This document shows positions 6,368-9,716 of a stretch of 9,716 nt of DNA, one piece after another. The first letter of the stretch is position 1. Each line of letters opens with the position of its first letter. The position numbers and the translations under genes are program-made. The notes under the pieces were generated by a model. It was not told the origin of the DNA, made no database searches, and worked only from the letters and a program-made list of their open reading frames with translations. The stretch is from Chthoniobacterales bacterium (GTDB lineage Bacteria > Verrucomicrobiota > Verrucomicrobiia > Chthoniobacterales > UBA10450). Where the stretch lies: assembly GCA_013697365.1 (NCBI GenBank), contig JACCXA010000185.1:1-9716 (forward strand). Reading direction: 5' to 3'.

Positions 6368-7396
6368 CTACGCCGCCCAGTCCAGGACGATCTTGCCCGA
6401 TTGACCGGACTTCATCAACTCAAGACCTTTGATGATATCGGTGTAAGGAAAGTGGTGGGTGATGATCGGTGAGATATCGAGGCCGCTCTGGATCAAGGCC
6501 GTCATTTTGTACCAGGTCTCGAACATCTCTCGTCCATAGATGCCTTTGATCGTCAGTCCGTGAAAGACAACGAGGTTCCAATCGATCGCCGCACTGCCGG
6601 GCATGATGCCGAGCATGGCGATGCGACCGCCGTTGACCATGACATCGAGCATATCAGTGAAGGCTTTGGGGTTGCCGGACATCTCAAGACCCACATCGAA
6701 GCCCTCCTTCATTCCGAGATCGTGCATCGCGTCTTGAAGCTTGGTTTCGCGCACATCGATCGCGAGGGTCGCTCCCATTTTGCGAGCGAGATCAAGCCGA
6801 TAGGGATTCACGTCGGTTATCACCACCTTCCGCGCGCCAGCCATCTTTGCGATCGGCACCGCCATGCAACCGATCGGCCCCGCGCCAGTAATCAAGACAT
6901 CTTCGCCGACGAGATCGAATGACAGGGCAGTATGGACGGCGTTCCCGAGCGGGTCGGAGCAGGAAATGACATCGAGCGGGATGTTCGGATCGCAGCGCCA
7001 GATATTACTGGAGGGTACAGAAACGAATTGCGCGAAGCCGCCGGGCCGGTTCACGCCGATGCCTTTGGTATTCGGGCAAAGATGGCGGCGCCCAGCGAGA
7101 CAATTTCGGCAATGACCGCAGACGATGTGGCCCTCAGTCGTGACCACCTCTCCCTCTTTGAAATCCGTCACGGCGTTTCCGACCTGGTCGACTAGGCCCA
7201 CAAATTCGTGCCCGATCACGAGGGGGACAGGGATCGTTTTCTGCGCCCACGCATCCCAATTGTAAATGTGCACATCCGTCCCGCAGATGGATGCCTTCTG
7301 CACGCGAATCCGGACATCGTTCGGCCCAACCTCGGGCACCGGCACTTCCCGCAGGTCGACGCCCGGCTCAGAGCGCGTCTTGACCACCGCTGGCAT
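6368..7396 (-). CDS. tdh: L-threonine 3-dehydrogenase
   Basis: Zinc- and NAD-dependent medium-chain dehydrogenase oxidising L-threonine to 2-amino-3-oxobutanoate, the substrate of Kbl. Counting from ATG 7396 the product has 342 residues and key positions match E. coli Tdh (341) one for one: catalytic zinc ligands Cys38, His63 and Glu64, and structural zinc cysteines 93, 96, 99 and 107. The nucleotide-binding GAGPIG (171-176) and the NAD-specific Asp195 also match. Long stretches such as CGTDVHIYNWD and GREMFETWYKM are close to the E. coli enzyme, which separates it from generic alcohol dehydrogenases. GTG 7408 would add four residues (MSKT), but the numbering favours ATG 7396. The 109 bp beyond its stop, before the 71-aa gene, hold GC-rich inverted repeats but no clean terminator. 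Confidence 0.96.
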   Translation of the reverse strand: MPAVVKTRSEPGVDLREVPVPEVGPNDVRIRVQKASICGTDVHIYNWDAWAQKTIPVPLVIGHEFVGLVDQVGNAVTDFKEGEVVTTEGHIVCGHCRNCLAGRRHLCPNTKGIGVNRPGGFAQFVSVPSSNIWRCDPNIPLDVISCSDPLGNAVHTALSFDLVGEDVLITGAGPIGCMAVPIAKMAGARKVVITDVNPYRLDLARKMGATLAIDVRETKLQDAMHDLGMKEGFDVGLEMSGNPKAFTDMLDVMVNGGRIAMLGIMPGSAAIDWNLVVFHGLTIKGIYGREMFETWYKMTALIQSGLDISPIITHHFPYTDIIKGLELMKSGQSGKIVLDWAA

Positions 7397-7510
7397 TGTC
7401 TTGCTCACAGCGACGAACCTAAGCGGCCGATTTCGGGCTGCAAAGCCTGTTCGAGCCCCATGAATGGAGCCGCTTGCCTAACGCATCTTCCTTCCTGATG
7501 GTGCCCCCTC
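7397..7510. promoter_or_regulatory. Divergent intergenic region between tdh and cdsA
   Basis: The gap of 114 bp separates the divergently transcribed tdh and cdsA, so it should carry both promoters. I see no strong -35/-10 pair and no clear Shine-Dalgarno site before ATG 7511. No operator-like repeat stands out. Confidence 0.35.
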
Positions 7511-8425
7511 ATGCCTGAGACGCTGGACCGAGCCAAGCCAAAGCCGGTTACCGCCAGGCTCACTTTCATCTTCCGTTTCGCGAGCACGATTGCGCTTTGG
7601 TCAGTGGCGCTGCTCATCATTTTTTCGGGTTACGAGCTGGCCTTCTTCGGCCTCATCGCCGCTTTCGGGCTGGTAACTCTGTGGGAGTTCTACGGCATGC
7701 TCGACCACAAGGGCCTGCCGAATTTCAAGATCACTGCCATGGTCAGCGGCGCGATCATGCTCTGCGGAAGTTTCTACTACTTCTCCACCGTCGGGCCCGC
7801 GCAATCCTACGACTTCGAGATGGCGGTGTTGCTCGGTTTTCTCCTCACGGTCTTCACGAGGCAGATGTTTGAGAGCCTGCGCGATGATGCGCCGCTACGA
7901 ACGATGGCCTACACGCTCTTTGGGCTGCTCTACATTCTTTGGCTCTTTAACTTTCTAACGAAGATCGTCTTCGTCGTCCCGCGCTCTACGACCGGTGAGG
8001 TCACGGGGCAATTTTACGTGCTCTACCTGATCGTGGTCACGAAATTCAGCGACATGGGCGCGTATCTCACCGGCAGCGTCATGGGCCGCCACCAGATGAT
8101 CCCGCACATCAGCCCGAAAAAGACCTGGGAAGGATTTGGCGGTGCGCTCGTCTTTTCGCTCCTGGCGAGCTGGGGCTTGTTCAGCCTGATGCCGAATCAG
8201 CTCGCGGTTCTAAATTGGACACACGCCACCGTGCTCGGACTTCTGTTGGGATTCGCGGCGGTGGTTGGCGATCTCGCGGAGTCGATCATCAAGCGCAGCA
8301 CGGGAGTGAAGGATTCGGGAAATTTTCTACCCGGTATCGGCGGCGCCCTCGACCTGGTCGACAGCCTGCTTTTCACAGCGCCCCTTTTGTTCTTTTACTT
8401 GCGGCTCGTCGTCAGGGTTCCGTAG
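7511..8425 (+). CDS. cdsA: Phosphatidate cytidylyltransferase (CDP-diacylglycerol synthase)
   Basis: Integral inner-membrane enzyme that makes CDP-diacylglycerol from phosphatidate and CTP, the branch point of phospholipid synthesis. The 304-residue product has about seven to eight hydrophobic segments (near residues 20-38, 42-60, 74-92, 103-116, 130-150, 166-178, 209-226, 239-253, 284-298). It has the conserved KFSDMGAYLTG (178-188) and HISPKKTWEG (199-208). The C-terminal CDS signature runs from Ser258 (SIIKRSTGVKDSG) through FLPGIGGALDLVD, ending at Asp284. Two signature positions differ from the common form: Ile276 where His is usual and Leu282 where Arg is usual. The metal-binding Asp residues and Lys267/Asp268 are kept. 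dxr follows 63 bp downstream on the same strand, as in many uppS-cdsA-dxr-rseP clusters; uppS is not upstream here. Confidence 0.95.
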   Translation: MPETLDRAKPKPVTARLTFIFRFASTIALWSVALLIIFSGYELAFFGLIAAFGLVTLWEFYGMLDHKGLPNFKITAMVSGAIMLCGSFYYFSTVGPAQSYDFEMAVLLGFLLTVFTRQMFESLRDDAPLRTMAYTLFGLLYILWLFNFLTKIVFVVPRSTTGEVTGQFYVLYLIVVTKFSDMGAYLTGSVMGRHQMIPHISPKKTWEGFGGALVFSLLASWGLFSLMPNQLAVLNWTHATVLGLLLGFAAVVGDLAESIIKRSTGVKDSGNFLPGIGGALDLVDSLLFTAPLLFFYLRLVVRVP

Positions 8426-8488
8426 AGGCGGAATGATGATGTGCCATTCGTCGCACAACGCGCCGGGTTGGAAAACGCCGCCTCCATC

Positions 8489-9716
8489 ATGAAGCGCAAA
8501 CGCGTCGTCGTCCTGGGGGCGACCGGTTCGATCGGCGACAGCGCGCTCAAGGTCGCGCGCGATCTGCCAGACCGGATGGAGATCGTGGGGCTCGCCGCGA
8601 AGGGCAGCGCGGCGAAGCTGGCGGCGCAGGCGAATGAGTTCCGCCCGGAAGCTGTTTGCATTGTCGAGGAAGCGAAGCTCGACGAGTTGCGCGCGAGCCT
8701 GACCTACGCGCCCGAGATTTTTGTGGGCGAGGCCGGCCTGCGTGAGATCGCGGCGCTCCCCAATGCCGAGATGGTGCTGATCGCCGTGGTTGGTATAGGA
8801 GGATTGCGGCCCGCGCTGGCTGCGATAGCGGCTGGGAAAGATCTGGCCGTGGCGAGCAAGGAGATTCTGGTTATGGCGGGCGAGATCGTGATGGGCGCCG
8901 CGGCCAAGAAGAGAGTGCGCGTGTTGCCGGTCGACAGCGAACATAATGCAATCTTTCAGTGCCTGGAGAGTCGACTCCACGACAACATCGAACATCGAAC
9001 ATCGAACACCGAACATCGAACGGGGGAGACAGAGTCTTCGACGTTCGATGTTCGATGTTCGGTGTTCGATGTTTCTGCTGTCCGCCGGCTAATTCTCACG
9101 GCCTCCGGCGGTCCCTTCCGCGAAACTCCGGCCAGGGACTTCGCTGCCATCACCCCCGCGCAGGCTCTCCGTCATCCCACCTGGAGCATGGGCCCGAAGA
9201 TCACGATCGATTCCGCCACCCTCTTCAACAAGGGCCTCGAAATGATCGAGGCGCGCTGGCTTTTCAACGTGGAAATGAAGCGGGTCGAAGTGATCGTCCA
9301 CCCACAGAGCATCGTCCATTCGATGGTCGAATTCGCGGACGGTTCCATCCTCGCGCAGCTCAGCCATTCGGACATGTGCTTCCCAATCCAATACGCCGTC
9401 ACCTGGCCCGAGCGCATCCCGAATTCCCTCGCGCCGCTCGATTTTGGCATGCTTCGCCAGCTCGACTTTGCGACCCCACGGTACGATGACTTCCCGGCTT
9501 TGAATCTCGCGCGCCGGGCCGGCGAGGCCGGCGGCACCCTGCCTGCTGTTTTGAACGCCGCAAATGAAGTCGCAGTCTCAGGTTTCCTGCAAAACCGTAT
9601 TTCATTCCCCGGAATCTGGCAGCTCGTCGAGAAGGTGATGAATCGCCACGCCTCCATTGCGGACGCCCCCCTCGATGCGATATTGGCCGCCGATCAATGG
9701 GCGCGGACCGAAGCCG
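8489..9716 (+). CDS. dxr: 1-deoxy-D-xylulose 5-phosphate reductoisomerase, with 30-codon insertion (3' end beyond window)
   Basis: NADPH-dependent enzyme making 2-C-methyl-D-erythritol 4-phosphate, the committed step of the MEP isoprenoid pathway. ATG 8489 puts the Rossmann motif GATGSIG at residues 10-16, as in other DXRs; GTG 8441 would add 16 unconserved residues. I followed the frame codon by codon: 409 codons with no stop, reaching the right edge a few residues before the expected end. Metal ligands Asp149 and Glu151 (DSEHN), substrate residues Ser206 (SGGPF), Ser242, Asn247 and Lys248, and metal ligand Glu251 (NKGLE) are all present. Between them, residues 166-195 are encoded by a palindromic repeat and have no counterpart in normal DXRs. 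Without them the sequence reads QCLESRLHD-SAVRRLILTA, a normal family loop. The gene is therefore probably functional, not a pseudogene. Confidence 0.94.
   Translation, partial: MKRKRVVVLGATGSIGDSALKVARDLPDRMEIVGLAAKGSAAKLAAQANEFRPEAVCIVEEAKLDELRASLTYAPEIFVGEAGLREIAALPNAEMVLIAVVGIGGLRPALAAIAAGKDLAVASKEILVMAGEIVMGAAAKKRVRVLPVDSEHNAIFQCLESRLHDNIEHRTSNTEHRTGETESSTFDVRCSVFDVSAVRRLILTASGGPFRETPARDFAAITPAQALRHPTWSMGPKITIDSATLFNKGLEMIEARWLFNVEMKRVEVIVHPQSIVHSMVEFADGSILAQLSHSDMCFPIQYAVTWPERIPNSLAPLDFGMLRQLDFATPRYDDFPALNLARRAGEAGGTLPAVLNAANEVAVSGFLQNRISFPGIWQLVEKVMNRHASIADAPLDAILAADQWARTEA
8984..9073. repeat. 90-bp palindromic heptamer-repeat element inserted in frame in dxr
   Basis: The left arm 8984-9022 is AACATCG three times, AACACCG, AACATCG, then AACG. 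The right arm 9042-9073 is CGTT followed by CGATGTT, CGATGTT, CGGTGTT and CGATGTT, the inverse. Twenty-four bases pair perfectly (8998-9021 with 9050-9073). In a second register 32 bases pair (8991-9022 with 9042-9073) with two mismatches, one a G-U wobble in RNA. The centre 9023-9041 carries a small AGAC/GTCT hairpin. The element starts AACATCG and ends CGATGTT, is exactly 90 bp, and has no stop in the dxr frame. Its 7-bp period yields a heptapeptide pattern (NIEHRTS, NTEHRT). No clear target-site duplication is seen; a perfect 10-bp palindrome GAGTCGACTC lies just upstream at 8968-8977. No second copy is in this window. Confidence 0.9.

Noticed and set aside
8327..9016. Long - strand reading frame opposite cdsA/dxr, with a start peptide read from the repeat
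   Set aside because: It is antisense to two well-identified genes, shows no recognisable domain, and arises from codon bias plus the heptamer repeat.
8984..9073. CRISPR array or simple microsatellite
   Set aside because: There are no spacers, the units are only 7 bp and directly abutting, and the two halves are inverted relative to each other, which fits a palindromic element instead.
8489..9716. dxr as a pseudogene broken by repeat insertion
   Set aside because: The frame was followed codon by codon through the 90-bp element. It stays open and downstream motifs (SGGPF, NKGLE, NAANEV) are in the same frame as the upstream ones.

Overview
This 9.7 kb GC-rich window is bacterial chromosome, densely packed with genes on both strands. 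It suggests a member of Verrucomicrobiota, perhaps a soil lineage. That placement is inferred from the overall look of the proteins (3D-domain lipoprotein, DUF3303, cdsA next to dxr), from frequent weak or missing Shine-Dalgarno sites, and from a palindromic repeat built on the heptamer AACATCG. No rRNA or other marker confirms it. I see no tRNA, rRNA, CRISPR array, IS element or phage gene, and no gene-free stretch reaches 300 bp.

Left block, + strand (1-2652): the C-terminus of a YbdK/GCS2-type carboxylate-amine ligase, an M29-family metallo-aminopeptidase with all expected metal ligands, and an unrecognised protein with ATP-grasp-like motifs in what looks like circularly permuted order. 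Two candidate ligases flanking a peptidase in one apparent operon suggest synthesis or turnover of a small peptide or amide compound.

Middle block (2668-7396): mostly - strand. kbl (2-amino-3-ketobutyrate CoA ligase) is followed by a DUF3303 gene and a small secreted protein. A translationally coupled pair (71-aa conserved hypothetical, then GNAT acetyltransferase) and tdh (threonine 3-dehydrogenase) lie further right. Tdh and Kbl together convert threonine to glycine and acetyl-CoA, but here the two genes are separated by about 1.7 kb. That gap includes a + strand lipoprotein with a 3D double-psi beta-barrel domain carrying a basic insertion of about 70 residues.

Right block, + strand (7511-9716): cdsA (CDP-diacylglycerol synthase) then dxr (DXP reductoisomerase of the MEP isoprenoid pathway), the latter cut by the window edge. 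These are neighbours in many bacterial uppS-cdsA-dxr-rseP clusters.

The standout feature is inside dxr. A 90-bp palindromic element (8984-9073), made of inverted arms of 7-bp units, is inserted in frame in this core metabolic gene. It adds exactly 30 codons between the catalytic DSEHN motif and the SGGPF loop. Removing it restores a normal-looking DXR sequence, and all catalytic residues on both sides are intact. It resembles in principle the palindromic elements found inside Rickettsia protein genes, but its sequence is different.
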